Source of the DNA: Spirochaetales bacterium
GTDB lineage: Bacteria > Spirochaetota > Spirochaetia > Sphaerochaetales > Sphaerochaetaceae
DNA length: 41,483 nt
NCBI GenBank assembly: GCA_017470995.1
Contig: JAFUXI010000030.1
Location: 1 to 41,483, forward strand
Reading direction: 5' to 3'
The position numbers were made by a program, and so were the translations under genes. How positions within the stretch are numbered: the stretch's first letter is position 1; every line of letters begins with the position of its first letter. The notes under the pieces are model-generated. The model was not told the origin of the DNA and did not search any database. It saw nothing but the letters and a program-made list of their open reading frames with translations. Shown piece after piece: positions 7,848 to 16,198 of the stretch.

Positions 7848-8626
7848 AAAAACTATGTGTAATTCTACTTGCTTTTGCTCTGGTTTTCATGCTCTGCGCC
7901 TGTAAAACCCTTCCTTGGTCTGAACCTTTAGAGATTCAAACACAAACCCAATCCCAATCCCAATCCGAATCTGAATCCCAATCTCTACCGCAGACCCATA
8001 ATCCTGCAGTTTCCCTGAAAGAAGGCGTGCTTGACATCAATGATCCGTATTATGCCGACGGACTGAATGATTACGGACTTCCGGATCTCTCCCGTTTCTC
8101 CGCCGACCAGATCTGGGACATGTATGTTCATCCGGAAAACTGGAGTCCGGACGTTCTGAATATGGCCGACAGCACCTTTGACTTCGATGAATCTGGTGTT
8201 TATTCCGATACCGAAGTAGACCCTCAGTACACCTTCGATCTGGGGGAATGGCATGACTACAATCCCGGAAACTGGACCCCTGGTCCGGAAGAGATCACGG
8301 AGTTTGATATCGATGATTCAGAGTTCGATGATAACGGAGGTTATGATCCTTCAATCCTGATACTGCCTGAAGAGTATGCTTTCCTTGTACCGGGAGGTTT
8401 GCGCCCTGAAGATATTGTCGTTAACGATGAAGACGGGCTCAATATTGCGCTCAAGAACCGGACTTCCGAGGAGTATGCGGCCATAGTACAGGCTGCCAGG
8501 GATCATGGCTATACCAGAAATGCTGAAAGCAACAGTTATTTCATGCCATATTACACTGCAGGCAACGGAAAAGAAGTGATTGCAATCGCCTATTATCAAA
8601 AAAGTGTCATGATTTCATTTGATTAG
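7844..8626 (+). CDS. Predicted acidic lipoprotein with a Gln/Ser/Glu repeat linker
   Basis: Not recognised. 260 aa, type II signal peptide with lipobox L-C-A-C (Cys20). Just after the anchor, residues about 32-47 form a low-complexity spacer of Q-T, Q-S and E-S pairs, encoded by hexanucleotide repeats. The rest is strongly acidic (many Asp and Glu, e.g. F-D-I-D-D-S-E-F-D-D) with Trp/Tyr-Pro-Gly motifs such as P-G-N-W-T-P-G-P; calcium binding is possible but unproven. The C-terminal 60 residues look like a small globular domain. Translationally coupled to the exported protein before it, followed by a strong terminator. Confidence 0.75.
   Translation: MKKLCVILLAFALVFMLCACKTLPWSEPLEIQTQTQSQSQSESESQSLPQTHNPAVSLKEGVLDINDPYYADGLNDYGLPDLSRFSADQIWDMYVHPENWSPDVLNMADSTFDFDESGVYSDTEVDPQYTFDLGEWHDYNPGNWTPGPEEITEFDIDDSEFDDNGGYDPSILILPEEYAFLVPGGLRPEDIVVNDEDGLNIALKNRTSEEYAAIVQAARDHGYTRNAESNSYFMPYYTAGNGKEVIAIAYYQKSVMISFD
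7936..7985 (+). repeat. Imperfect hexanucleotide repeat inside the lipoprotein gene
   Basis: About eight units related to CCCAAT/CAATCC, drifting to CGAATC and TGAATC. Units are six bases long, so changes in number keep the frame and only change the length of the Gln/Ser/Glu linker behind the lipid anchor. Confidence 0.8.
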
Positions 8627-8643
8627 AAGTCGGACACCCAAAG

Positions 8644-8670
8644 GGCCGTTGCGGTTGCAGCGGCCTTTTT
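8644..8670 (+). terminator. Rho-independent terminator of the exported protein/lipoprotein operon
   Basis: GGCCGTTGC, loop GGTT, GCAGCGGCC, then five T. It differs from the 6297 hairpin by one loop base. The last T is also the end of the convergent ABC exporter gene. Confidence 0.9.
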
Positions 8671-10607
8671 CATGCCTTGTTGCCGGTGTAGAGGGTGTAG
8701 TACTTGCCTTTCTGCTCAAGCAGCTCCTCGTGGGTTCCGCGCTCTATTATGCGTCCCTGTTCCATGACCATGATGCAGTTGGCATTCTTGACGGTAGAAA
8801 GCCTGTGGGCAATTACAAAGCTTGTACGGCCTGCCATAAGGGCATCCATGCCGCGCTGGACAAGGACCTCTGTTCTGGTATCGATGGAGGATGTCGCCTC
8901 ATCGAGAATCAGGGCAGGGGGATCTGCGACAGCGGCTCTAGCAATGGCAATCAGCTGTCTCTGTCCCTGGCTGAGGTTGGCTCCGTCGTTCTTGAGAACC
9001 GTATCATATCCGTTGGGAAGCCTTCTGATGAATCCGTCTGCGTTTGCAAGCTGTGCAGCCCTGATGCACTGCTCGTCGGTAGCATCAAGCTTTCCGTAGC
9101 GGATGTTTTCCATTACAGTGCCGGTAAAGAGGTGTGTGTCCTGAAGAACAACGCCCAGGCTGCGTCTGAGGTCGGTCTTCTTGATCTTGTTGACGTTGAT
9201 CTCATCGAAGCGGATCTTGCCGTCCTGGATGTCGTAGAAACGGTTGATCAGGTTTACGACAGTGGTTTTTCCCGCACCCGTGCTTCCTACGAATGCAAGC
9301 TTCTGGCCGGGCTTTGCATACATCTTTATGTCGTGCAGGACCATTTTTTCCGGAGTATATCCGAAGTCAACTCCATCGAACGTCACGGCTCCTTCAAGCT
9401 TGCGGTAAGTCACTGTTCCGTCAGCCTGGTGGGGATGCTTCCAGGCCCAGATGTGGGTGTTCTCATCTGTCTCTGTAATTGTTCCGTCTTCGGCAATCTT
9501 TGCTCTGACAAGTTCTACATAGCCGTTGTCATCTTCAGGCTGCTGGTCCATCATCTCGAATACTCTGGTAGCTCCGGCGCTGGCCATGACTATGCTTGAG
9601 AACTGCTGGCTGACCTGGGTTACGGGCATCGAGAAACTCCTGTTGAGGGATATGAACGTAACCAGAGCACCCAGAGTCAAACCGCCGAAGCCGTTGAGTG
9701 CAAGTATTGCACCAGCAATGGCGATGACGACATAGCTGATGTTTCCGATATTGCCGTTGACAGGCATGATGATGTTCACGATCGAGTTGGCATTCTTGGA
9801 GCTCTCGCGGAGCTTGTCATTGAGTTTCTTGAACTCCTCTGTGCTCTTCTGTTCATGGCAGAATACCTTGACGACCTTTTGTCCATGCATCATCTCTTCG
9901 ATGTAACCGTTGACTGCACCGAGATCCCGCTGTCTTTCGACGAAGTACTTGCCGGAGAGGGAACTGAGTTTTGCGGTAACCTTGACGGCGATGAAGATCA
10001 TCAGGACTGAGAGAATGGTCAGAGGCACATTGAGAACCAACATGCTCACGAATGTGGAGACAAGCGTTATTGAGGAACTGAACAATTGTGGTATGCTTTG
10101 GCTGATAACCTGACGCAGCGTATCGATGTCGTTGGTGTAGACGCTCATGATGTCACCGCGCGAGTGGGTATCGAAGTACTTCAGAGGCAAGCTCTCCATC
10201 TTGTTGAAAAGCTGGACCCTGAGTTTCTTCAGCGATCCCTGGCTGACGGTTACCATTATCCTGTTCATGCCGTAGTTGCACAGTAGTCCCATGAACATGA
10301 TGCCGGCCAACTTCAGAAGTCTCTGGGCAAGAGGGGAGAAGTCCGGATTGGTCTTTCCCATCAGCGGAGTGATGTAGGTATCGATCAGGGTCTTTGTGAA
10401 CAGGGTCATGGTAAGCGTTGCAATGGCTGCGAACGCGATGCACGCAAGGACTGCCAGGAATGCGAACTTGTAGTCCTTGAGGACGAACTTCATTACCCTG
10501 ATGATAGGCTTGAATGCGCCTTTCTGAGGTTTTACCATCATCCCTCTGGGAGGTCTCTCGGGTCTCTGCGGTTTCTTGTATGTGCTGTTATTGTTGTTTT
10601 CGCTCAT
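8670..10607 (-). CDS. ABC exporter half-transporter (canonical ATPase site subunit)
   Basis: Membrane-fused ABC exporter subunit of 645 aa. The N-terminal part (to about 340) has six predicted membrane helices after a basic N-terminal tail; the C-terminal nucleotide-binding domain has Walker A G-S-T-G-A-G-K-T (about 440-447), signature L-S-Q-G-Q-R-Q and Walker B L-I-L-D-E-A-T-S-S-I-D (about 565) with the catalytic Glu. Between the two lies a hydrophilic insert of about 40 residues (T-I-T-E-T-D-E-N, H-I-W-A-W-K-H-P-H) not usual in minimal exporters. It lies 10 bases behind the other half-transporter gene, and its ribosome-binding site GAGGAGCGG overlaps that gene's stop. The pair should form a heterodimer exporting drugs, lipids or peptides; substrate unknown. 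Confidence 0.92.
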   Translation of the reverse strand: MSENNNNSTYKKPQRPERPPRGMMVKPQKGAFKPIIRVMKFVLKDYKFAFLAVLACIAFAAIATLTMTLFTKTLIDTYITPLMGKTNPDFSPLAQRLLKLAGIMFMGLLCNYGMNRIMVTVSQGSLKKLRVQLFNKMESLPLKYFDTHSRGDIMSVYTNDIDTLRQVISQSIPQLFSSSITLVSTFVSMLVLNVPLTILSVLMIFIAVKVTAKLSSLSGKYFVERQRDLGAVNGYIEEMMHGQKVVKVFCHEQKSTEEFKKLNDKLRESSKNANSIVNIIMPVNGNIGNISYVVIAIAGAILALNGFGGLTLGALVTFISLNRSFSMPVTQVSQQFSSIVMASAGATRVFEMMDQQPEDDNGYVELVRAKIAEDGTITETDENTHIWAWKHPHQADGTVTYRKLEGAVTFDGVDFGYTPEKMVLHDIKMYAKPGQKLAFVGSTGAGKTTVVNLINRFYDIQDGKIRFDEINVNKIKKTDLRRSLGVVLQDTHLFTGTVMENIRYGKLDATDEQCIRAAQLANADGFIRRLPNGYDTVLKNDGANLSQGQRQLIAIARAAVADPPALILDEATSSIDTRTEVLVQRGMDALMAGRTSFVIAHRLSTVKNANCIMVMEQGRIIERGTHEELLEQKGKYYTLYTGNKA

Positions 10608-10617
10608 TTTCCGCTCC

Positions 10618-12363
10618 TCAGTTCATCTTCTCGTCGAAGTCGCCGTTGCCCTGCATCTGCACCTCGCAGATTTCCTGATAGATACTGTTTGTCTTCAGCA
10701 GGTTCTCATGTGTATCGAAACCGTCGATTCGTCCGTTGTCCAGAACAATGATGCGGTCAGCATCCTGGACGCTGGAGATTCTCTGGGAGATTATAAGTTT
10801 CGTGGTTTCCGGGATATCCTCTCGGAATGCCTTTCGTATTCGAGCATCGGTTGCCGTATCCACGGCGCTGGTGGAATCATCGAGGATAAGCACCTTCGGT
10901 TTCTTCAGAAGAGCTCTTGCTATGCAGAGCCTCTGCTTCTGCCCTCCGGAGACGTTTGTTCCGCCTTGTTCGATCCTCGTGTTGTATTTCTCAGGCATCT
11001 GCTCTATGAAGTCCGCAGCACATGCAAGAGTGCAGGCATGAATGCACTCCTCCTCAGTTGCATCCTCGTTTCCCCATCTGAGGTTTTCAAGAATCGTTCC
11101 GCTGAACAGCTCATTCTTCTGAAGAACCACGGACACCTGGTTCCTCAACGCTTCCATGTCATAGTTCCTGACATCTACTCCGCCGACTTTCACAGCGCCT
11201 TCATTGACATCATAGAGACGGGAAATAAGGCTGACGAGAGTCGATTTTCCGCTACCTGTTCCGCCTATGATTCCTATTGTCTCGCCCGATTTTATATGAA
11301 GGTCAATATTGTTGAGAGTATAATCTCCGGTGCCCTTTCTATAGGAGAAACTTACATTTTCGAAATCTATCGAGCCATTCTGGACTTCTGTTACGGGTTT
11401 TTCCGGATTTGTCATATCTGCCTTCTCATCCAGGACCTCAGCGATTCTCTTTGCAGCGGCAAGGCTCATAGAGAGCATTACGAAGACCATTGAAACCATC
11501 ATCATGGACATCAGCATGCTCAGTACATAACTGAACAGGGATGTCAGGTTTCCGGTGGTCATGGAACCGCCTACTATGAAGTGGGCTCCGAGCCATGCAA
11601 GAAGAAGCATGCTTGTATAGATGACACCCATCATGATGGGACCGTTGAATGCCAGGATGCTTTCGGCCTTGACCGAAAGGGAGTATAGAGCGTAGGCAGC
11701 CTTGCCGAATTTCTCCTTCTCGAAGTCCTCTCTGACAAATGCCTTTACGACTCTGATTCCGGTGACGTTCTCCTGTACGCTGGCGTTCAGTTCATCGTAC
11801 TTCTCGAAGAGTTTCTTGAACACCGGCATGACCAGATGCATGATGGTGAACAGACCGATGGCAAGGATCACCAGACCGACCATAAAGATGAGTGTGAGCT
11901 TAACGTTGATCAAAAAACACATGATCATGCTGAGTATCATCATCATGGGAGCACGAACAGCTATACGCATGGTCATCTGAAAGGCATTCTGGACGTTCGT
12001 GACATCCGTTGTCATTCTGGTTACCAGTCCGGCAGTGCTGAACTTGTCGATGTTGGAGAACGAGAAGGTTTGGATATTCCTGTAGATTGCCTCACGGAGG
12101 TTGGTGGAGAAGCCGGTAGCTGCTATAGCTGCTGTCTTTCCTGCCTTGATTCCGAAGAAAAGGCTTATGAAGGCCAGAACCAACATTATCCCTCCATAGA
12201 GGAATACGTTTGGAAGGCTTCCTGCTGAAATGCCTCTGTCGATTATCATAGCTGTTACGAAGGGGATAAGGATTTCCATGAATACTTCGCCTGCAGTCAG
12301 GATGGGCGTAAGTATTGCATATTTCTTATATTGCCCTATGTATTTGAGTAGTGATTTAATCAT
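10618..12363 (-). CDS. ABC exporter half-transporter (degenerate ATPase site subunit)
   Basis: First gene of the two-gene exporter operon. 581 aa: six predicted membrane helices (about 15-320) and a nucleotide-binding domain with Walker A G-G-T-G-S-G-K-S-T (about 365-373), signature V-S-G-G-Q-K-Q-R and Walker B L-I-L-D-D-S-T-S-A-V-D. The residue after the Walker B Asp is Asp instead of the catalytic Glu. In heterodimeric exporters such as BmrCD and TM287/288 one subunit has exactly this change, giving one slow and one active ATPase site, so the partner at 8670-10607 would carry the active site. No Shine-Dalgarno precedes the ATG; the -10 hexamer ends 8 bases upstream. Confidence 0.92.
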   Translation of the reverse strand: MIKSLLKYIGQYKKYAILTPILTAGEVFMEILIPFVTAMIIDRGISAGSLPNVFLYGGIMLVLAFISLFFGIKAGKTAAIAATGFSTNLREAIYRNIQTFSFSNIDKFSTAGLVTRMTTDVTNVQNAFQMTMRIAVRAPMMMILSMIMCFLINVKLTLIFMVGLVILAIGLFTIMHLVMPVFKKLFEKYDELNASVQENVTGIRVVKAFVREDFEKEKFGKAAYALYSLSVKAESILAFNGPIMMGVIYTSMLLLAWLGAHFIVGGSMTTGNLTSLFSYVLSMLMSMMMVSMVFVMLSMSLAAAKRIAEVLDEKADMTNPEKPVTEVQNGSIDFENVSFSYRKGTGDYTLNNIDLHIKSGETIGIIGGTGSGKSTLVSLISRLYDVNEGAVKVGGVDVRNYDMEALRNQVSVVLQKNELFSGTILENLRWGNEDATEEECIHACTLACAADFIEQMPEKYNTRIEQGGTNVSGGQKQRLCIARALLKKPKVLILDDSTSAVDTATDARIRKAFREDIPETTKLIISQRISSVQDADRIIVLDNGRIDGFDTHENLLKTNSIYQEICEVQMQGNGDFDEKMN

Positions 12364-12371
12364 AATAGAAA

Positions 12372-12400
12372 AATATACAGATAAACGGATGAATAGACAA
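12372..12400 (-). promoter_or_regulatory. Promoter of the ABC exporter operon; predicts a leaderless or near-leaderless mRNA
   Basis: On the minus strand TTGTCT (12395-12400), 17 bases, TATATT (12372-12377). The start codon begins 8 bases after the -10, leaving at most one or two untranslated bases and no room for a ribosome-binding site. Confidence 0.5.
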
Positions 12401-12448
12401 TTATGATTGTGTTACAATGCCCGCAGTACTGTCTGTTTGGAGGGCCGA

Positions 12449-13741
12449 ATGTCAATCCTGTTCAAGAACGCAAAGATAATAGCTACCGAAAAAGACCGTC
12501 TCAAAGTGCTTGAGAATGCCTATCTCGGTGTGGATGGAAAATGCATAAAATATATCGGCACCGAGCGTCCCCGCACCGACTATGACAGCGAAAAGGACAT
12601 GTACGGCAAGCTCCTCATGCCAGGTCTGGTCAACTGCCATGCCCACAGCGCCATGAATCTGCTCAAAGGTCTGGGAAACGACCTGCCGCTCATGGAATGG
12701 CTGCACACGGTCTGGCCGATAGAGGACCGCATGCGCGATGAGGATTTCACTTCCGGCATGGAGATGGTCATCCTTGAGATGCTTGCAGGCGGAACGACCA
12801 GCTTCTCAGACATGTACTGGAGACCCATCATCACCCAGAAATGCATCGGCGAGAGCGGAATCAAGGCAGACCTCACGAGGGTCATGATGGGAGGCAGTCC
12901 CGATGCCGATTACCTCACATATCCCAACCGAGTCGAAGCCCTGGAATTCTTCAGACAGTGTGACGGAGCCTTCGAAGGCAGACTTCATGCCGATTGGTCG
13001 GTGCATGCCGAGTACACGATAGACGAAGGTTTTGCCGCAAAATGGGCAGAGGAAATCCAGACTCTAGGCGGAAGACTTCACATCCATCTTTCTGAAACCA
13101 AGAGCGAGCACGAGCAGTGCATAGCAAAGTATGGAGTCACTCCTGCCAGATGGTTCTATGAAAAAGGATTCTTCAATGTCCCCACCTATGCTGCTCACTG
13201 CGTTTGGGCAACTGAAGAGGATATGGACCTTTTCCTTGAAAAGGGTGTGACACCGGTCCACAATCCGACAAGCAACCTCAAGCTCGGAAGCGGATTCGCT
13301 CCTGTGCAGAGAATGCTGGACAAGGGTATTCGGGTTGCCCTGGGAACCGACGGCAGTGCAAGCAACAACAACGTGAACATGTTCGAGGAGATGCATCTGG
13401 CCTCTGTGATCCACAACGGCTATCTCAACGATCCGACACTGATGAAGCCGGAGACAATAATAAAGATGGCAACCGTCAACGGTGCGTTGGCACAGGGAAG
13501 ACCTGATACCGGAAGCATCGAGGTGGGAAAGAAGGCGGACATAATTGCCCTGAACCTGGATGCTCCGCACCTGGTGCCGGACCATGATACACTTGCCCTT
13601 GTAGTGTACTCCGCTCAGGCAAGCGATGTGTGCATGACGATGGTTGACGGAAAGATCCTCTATGAGAACGGTGAGTACCTGACAATGGATAGAGAGCGCA
13701 TTTTCCGTGAGTATAATAAGTCTATGGGCTATCTTTTCTGA
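12449..13741 (+). CDS. mtaD: 5'-methylthioadenosine/S-adenosylhomocysteine deaminase, amidohydrolase family
   Basis: Cytoplasmic zinc amidohydrolase (430 aa) that deaminates MTA, SAH or related nucleosides to inosine derivatives. The ATG at 12449 has GGAGGG at 12439-12444. Metal ligands: H-A-H (64 and 66) in N-C-H-A-H-S-A-M-N-L-L-K-G, H213 in H-I-H-L-S-E, H250 in Y-A-A-H-C-V-W and D301 in L-G-T-D-G-S-A-S-N-N-N. The run D-L-P-L-M-E-W-L with W-P-I-E is typical of the MtaD/SahH-deaminase branch; related enzymes act on guanine, cytosine or atrazine, so the exact substrate is less certain than the family. An alpha/beta hydrolase gene follows after 18 bases, then tcdA. Confidence 0.87.
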   Translation: MSILFKNAKIIATEKDRLKVLENAYLGVDGKCIKYIGTERPRTDYDSEKDMYGKLLMPGLVNCHAHSAMNLLKGLGNDLPLMEWLHTVWPIEDRMRDEDFTSGMEMVILEMLAGGTTSFSDMYWRPIITQKCIGESGIKADLTRVMMGGSPDADYLTYPNRVEALEFFRQCDGAFEGRLHADWSVHAEYTIDEGFAAKWAEEIQTLGGRLHIHLSETKSEHEQCIAKYGVTPARWFYEKGFFNVPTYAAHCVWATEEDMDLFLEKGVTPVHNPTSNLKLGSGFAPVQRMLDKGIRVALGTDGSASNNNVNMFEEMHLASVIHNGYLNDPTLMKPETIIKMATVNGALAQGRPDTGSIEVGKKADIIALNLDAPHLVPDHDTLALVVYSAQASDVCMTMVDGKILYENGEYLTMDRERIFREYNKSMGYLF

Positions 13742-13759
13742 TTTTAATGGAGGTTGACT

Positions 13760-14713
13760 ATGGGAATCGGAACACTGATCTACAAGAAAGCTTTTGTAAA
13801 TCGCTTCGATGATGACAAAATCATTTTCTACTTTTCATACAAGGATTTTCCCGGCCTCAGAGCAGAGCCGGTTGAATTCAAAACTCCGCAGGGGCTTCTG
13901 ATCAAGGGCAATATCTACAGCTATGAAAACCACAGCAAGGATGACCTTGTTGTCTTCTGCCACGGAATGGGCGGAGGGCATCGCTCCTACATGCGTGAGA
14001 TCGAGACTCTATGTCAGCAGGGCTATGAGGTTCTGGCCTACGACAACGTCGGATGCTGGGAATCGGAAGGCGAGAACGTAAGGGGCCTTACGGAATCCAT
14101 CAACGATCTGGTGTCCTGCCTGGACTTCATCTGCGGTTCCGACAATCTCAAGGACCGCGGTCTTCATATCATCGGCCACTCATGGGGCGGTTATGCTGCA
14201 GGCAATATCCTGAACTTCCGTACAAAGAACATCAAATCCGTTACCGTCATTTCCGGTTTTGCCAGTGTAGAGAGCGTAATCTGGGGTGGTTTCGGAGGAA
14301 AGCTCAAGATGTTCAGGAAAGCTATCCTTGCATACGAGCGCAAGGTCAATCCCCAGTATGTCGACAGTTGCAGCGTGGATGCATTCAGGAATACCGATGC
14401 AAATGTGCTTCTGATTCACTCCAAGGACGATGCAGTCTGTGATATTGCCTCGGGTCTCGGTTATGTGCGTTCCCAGATCTCCAATCCGAACGTCCGTTAC
14501 CTCGAGGTAGAGGGCAAGTTCCATAATCCCAACTACACCGTGGATGCCGTTACCTACATGCAGCAGACCTTCGGTGAGTATCAGAGCCTTCTGAAGCAGA
14601 AGAAGCTGAAGACCTTCGAGGAAAAGAAGGCGTTCATGGACCTCAGGGACTTCAGCCGCATGACAGCCCAGGATCCCGAAATCTGGGCAGAAATCTTCAG
14701 GAACATGGAGTAA
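13760..14713 (+). CDS. Alpha/beta hydrolase
   Basis: Serine hydrolase of the alpha/beta fold, 317 aa, no signal peptide. Oxyanion strand motif F-C-H-G-M-G-G-G (67-74), nucleophile elbow G-H-S-W-G-G with Ser141, acid residue probably D223 or D224 (I-H-S-K-D-D) and His255 (G-K-F-H-N), so the catalytic triad is complete. The substrate cannot be read from the sequence; the family includes esterases, lipases and peptidases. The ATG at 13760 follows GGAGG (13749-13753). It lies between mtaD and tcdA in what looks like one operon. Confidence 0.87.
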   Translation: MGIGTLIYKKAFVNRFDDDKIIFYFSYKDFPGLRAEPVEFKTPQGLLIKGNIYSYENHSKDDLVVFCHGMGGGHRSYMREIETLCQQGYEVLAYDNVGCWESEGENVRGLTESINDLVSCLDFICGSDNLKDRGLHIIGHSWGGYAAGNILNFRTKNIKSVTVISGFASVESVIWGGFGGKLKMFRKAILAYERKVNPQYVDSCSVDAFRNTDANVLLIHSKDDAVCDIASGLGYVRSQISNPNVRYLEVEGKFHNPNYTVDAVTYMQQTFGEYQSLLKQKKLKTFEEKKAFMDLRDFSRMTAQDPEIWAEIFRNME

Positions 14714-14716
14714 CTG

Positions 14717-15403
14717 ATGGACGACCAGCTTGAGCGACTGAGAAGACTCGTCGGTGATGCCAAGATAGAAAGACTCCGAAACAGCAGGGTGATAGTATTC
14801 GGCCTGGGCGGTGTAGGAAGCTATGTGGTGGAAGCCCTTGCCCGTTCGGGAGTCGGAGAACTTGCAATCGTGGATTCTGACAGGGTCTGTCTTTCGAATC
14901 TCAACCGCCAGATCTATGCGCTCCATTCGACTTTGGAAGAGCTCAAGGTGGATGTAGCAGAGAAGAGAATCCACGACATAAATCCGGACTGCAAGGTCAC
15001 CAAGTATCCCATCTTCTATCTGCCCGATACTGCCGATTCAATCGACCTTTCCCGCTATGACTACATTGTTGACTGCATTGACACAATAACCGCCAAACTT
15101 GAATTGGCTGTCCGTGCCACAACTAAGAAACTTAACATCATCAGCTGCATGGGTACCGGGAACAAGCTGGATCCATCAAAACTCCAGATTGCAGATATAT
15201 CCAAGACCTCGGTCTGTCCGCTTGCACGGGTGATGAGACTTGAGCTGAGAAAGAGGGGAATCCATCACCTCAAGTGTGTGTTCTCGACGGAAGAGCCCAT
15301 CAAGACCGGCATGTCTGAGCCCGGAAGCACAGCGTTTGTCCCGTCCGTAGCGGGACTTATGATAGCATCAGAGGTAGTAAGGAATCTGATTTCAGATAAG
15401 TGA
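14717..15403 (+). CDS. tcdA: tRNA threonylcarbamoyladenosine dehydratase (TcdA/YgdL family, ThiF/E1-like)
   Basis: ATP-dependent enzyme that cyclises the t6A base at position 37 of ANN-decoding tRNAs to ct6A. 228 aa: nucleotide-binding G-L-G-G-V-G-S (29-35), I-V-D-S-D-R-V-x3-N-L-N-R-Q (adenylation motif with Asp and Arg), D-C-I-D (magnesium), then the TcdA-specific stretch C-M-G-T-G-N-K-L-D-P, I-A-D-I-S-K-T and C-V-F-S-T-E. It is shorter than the E. coli enzyme (about 268 aa). It starts 3 bases after the hydrolase stop. Its last 12 bases overlap the end of the convergent secreted-protein gene. ThiF/MoeB paralogues are excluded by the TcdA-specific C-terminal half. Confidence 0.88.
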   Translation: MDDQLERLRRLVGDAKIERLRNSRVIVFGLGGVGSYVVEALARSGVGELAIVDSDRVCLSNLNRQIYALHSTLEELKVDVAEKRIHDINPDCKVTKYPIFYLPDTADSIDLSRYDYIVDCIDTITAKLELAVRATTKKLNIISCMGTGNKLDPSKLQIADISKTSVCPLARVMRLELRKRGIHHLKCVFSTEEPIKTGMSEPGSTAFVPSVAGLMIASEVVRNLISDK

Positions 15404-16117
15404 GATATATATCTCGTGGTCCCTTCCGAAGGTCCTCAGAACGAACATTTCAGAGGATTCCAAAACAGTATCTGCAATGTAGCAATTGTTAATAATCTTG
15501 AAGTATCTATAGCCTTCGGAGCCATCGTTCTTGATTCTATAGATCTTCATGTCCGTTCTTGCTTCTTCATCGCCGAAGTCAATCACGGTGCATGGAACAT
15601 CGCCTGCGCAGTCGGACTGGATACACATCCATACAATCGAAATGTCATCCGGAAGCCTCTCTCCTGTGTAGGTGAATGCCCTGAACCCGCTTTCCGGATA
15701 GAGTTTCTCTCTGAAGATTTTCTGCACATAGATCTCATGCGCTCCGTCATCGGATTTTAAAACGAAGACTTCACCGGCTGTAAGGTCGTGGTCCGTTATG
15801 TAGGTTCCGTCCTCATACACGAAATATCTTCCCAAAACGGTTCCGTCCGTCATGATGCGGTATATCTTGAAATCCATGTACTTTGTGTTCCTGGCATCCG
15901 AGAATACGAATGCGGTGCAGGGGAAATATCCGACGCACTCGGAGACTATGCACATATCCGCAGTATAGATTTCATCCGGAAGGTTCTTGTCCGCGAAGGA
16001 CCATGCCTCGAAACCTGTTTCGGGATACGACTTATAAGACAGTGCCCCTTCGGGTTTCTCTGCAAATGCAGAAAGAGCCAGACAGAACATCAGCAGCAAC
16101 AGAACAGATCTCTTCAT
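15392..16117 (-). CDS. Secreted protein with two tandem homologous domains, unknown function
   Basis: Not recognised. The start at 16117 is set by GGAGG seven bases upstream and a signal peptide (1-19, cleavage after S-A-F-A); a longer frame upstream is only antisense to the neighbouring gene. The 241-residue protein consists of two copies of a domain of about 100 residues. Copy 1 is about 31-134, copy 2 about 140-241. Matching landmarks are Y-P-E-T-G-F / Y-P-E-S-G-F, L-P-D-E-I / L-P-D-D-I, M-C-I-x-S-(E/D)-C, P-C-T, K-I-Y-R-I, G-R-Y-F / Y-R-Y-F, F-V-L and H-E-I-Y. Each copy keeps three cysteines at matching places, which could form disulfides outside the cytoplasm. Convergent with tcdA. Confidence 0.8.
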   Translation of the reverse strand: MKRSVLLLLMFCLALSAFAEKPEGALSYKSYPETGFEAWSFADKNLPDEIYTADMCIVSECVGYFPCTAFVFSDARNTKYMDFKIYRIMTDGTVLGRYFVYEDGTYITDHDLTAGEVFVLKSDDGAHEIYVQKIFREKLYPESGFRAFTYTGERLPDDISIVWMCIQSDCAGDVPCTVIDFGDEEARTDMKIYRIKNDGSEGYRYFKIINNCYIADTVLESSEMFVLRTFGRDHEIYISLI

Positions 16118-16130
16118 TTTACCTCCGACC

Positions 16131-16159
16131 TTGCCCAAAGGGATATTCGATAGTATTAT
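16131..16159 (+). promoter_or_regulatory. Promoter of the coiled-coil membrane protein gene
   Basis: TTGCCC (16131-16136), 17 bases, TATTAT (16154-16159); the leader then carries AAGGAGG at 16184-16190. Confidence 0.5.
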
Positions 16160-16198
16160 ACCATATGAAAACACGTTCCTTTCAAGGAGGAAATGTAA

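Noticed and set aside
8619..12228. Several long plus-strand open frames opposite the ABC exporter genes (for example 8619-9599 and 10576-11493).
   Set aside because: They are antisense shadows of well-supported ABC genes and show no family motifs or ribosome-binding sites.
15403..15416. A/T-rich palindrome GAGATATATATCTC between tcdA and the convergent gene as a regulatory site.
   Set aside because: It lies at the 3' end of the convergent genes, has no T-run for a terminator, and such short A/T palindromes arise easily by chance.
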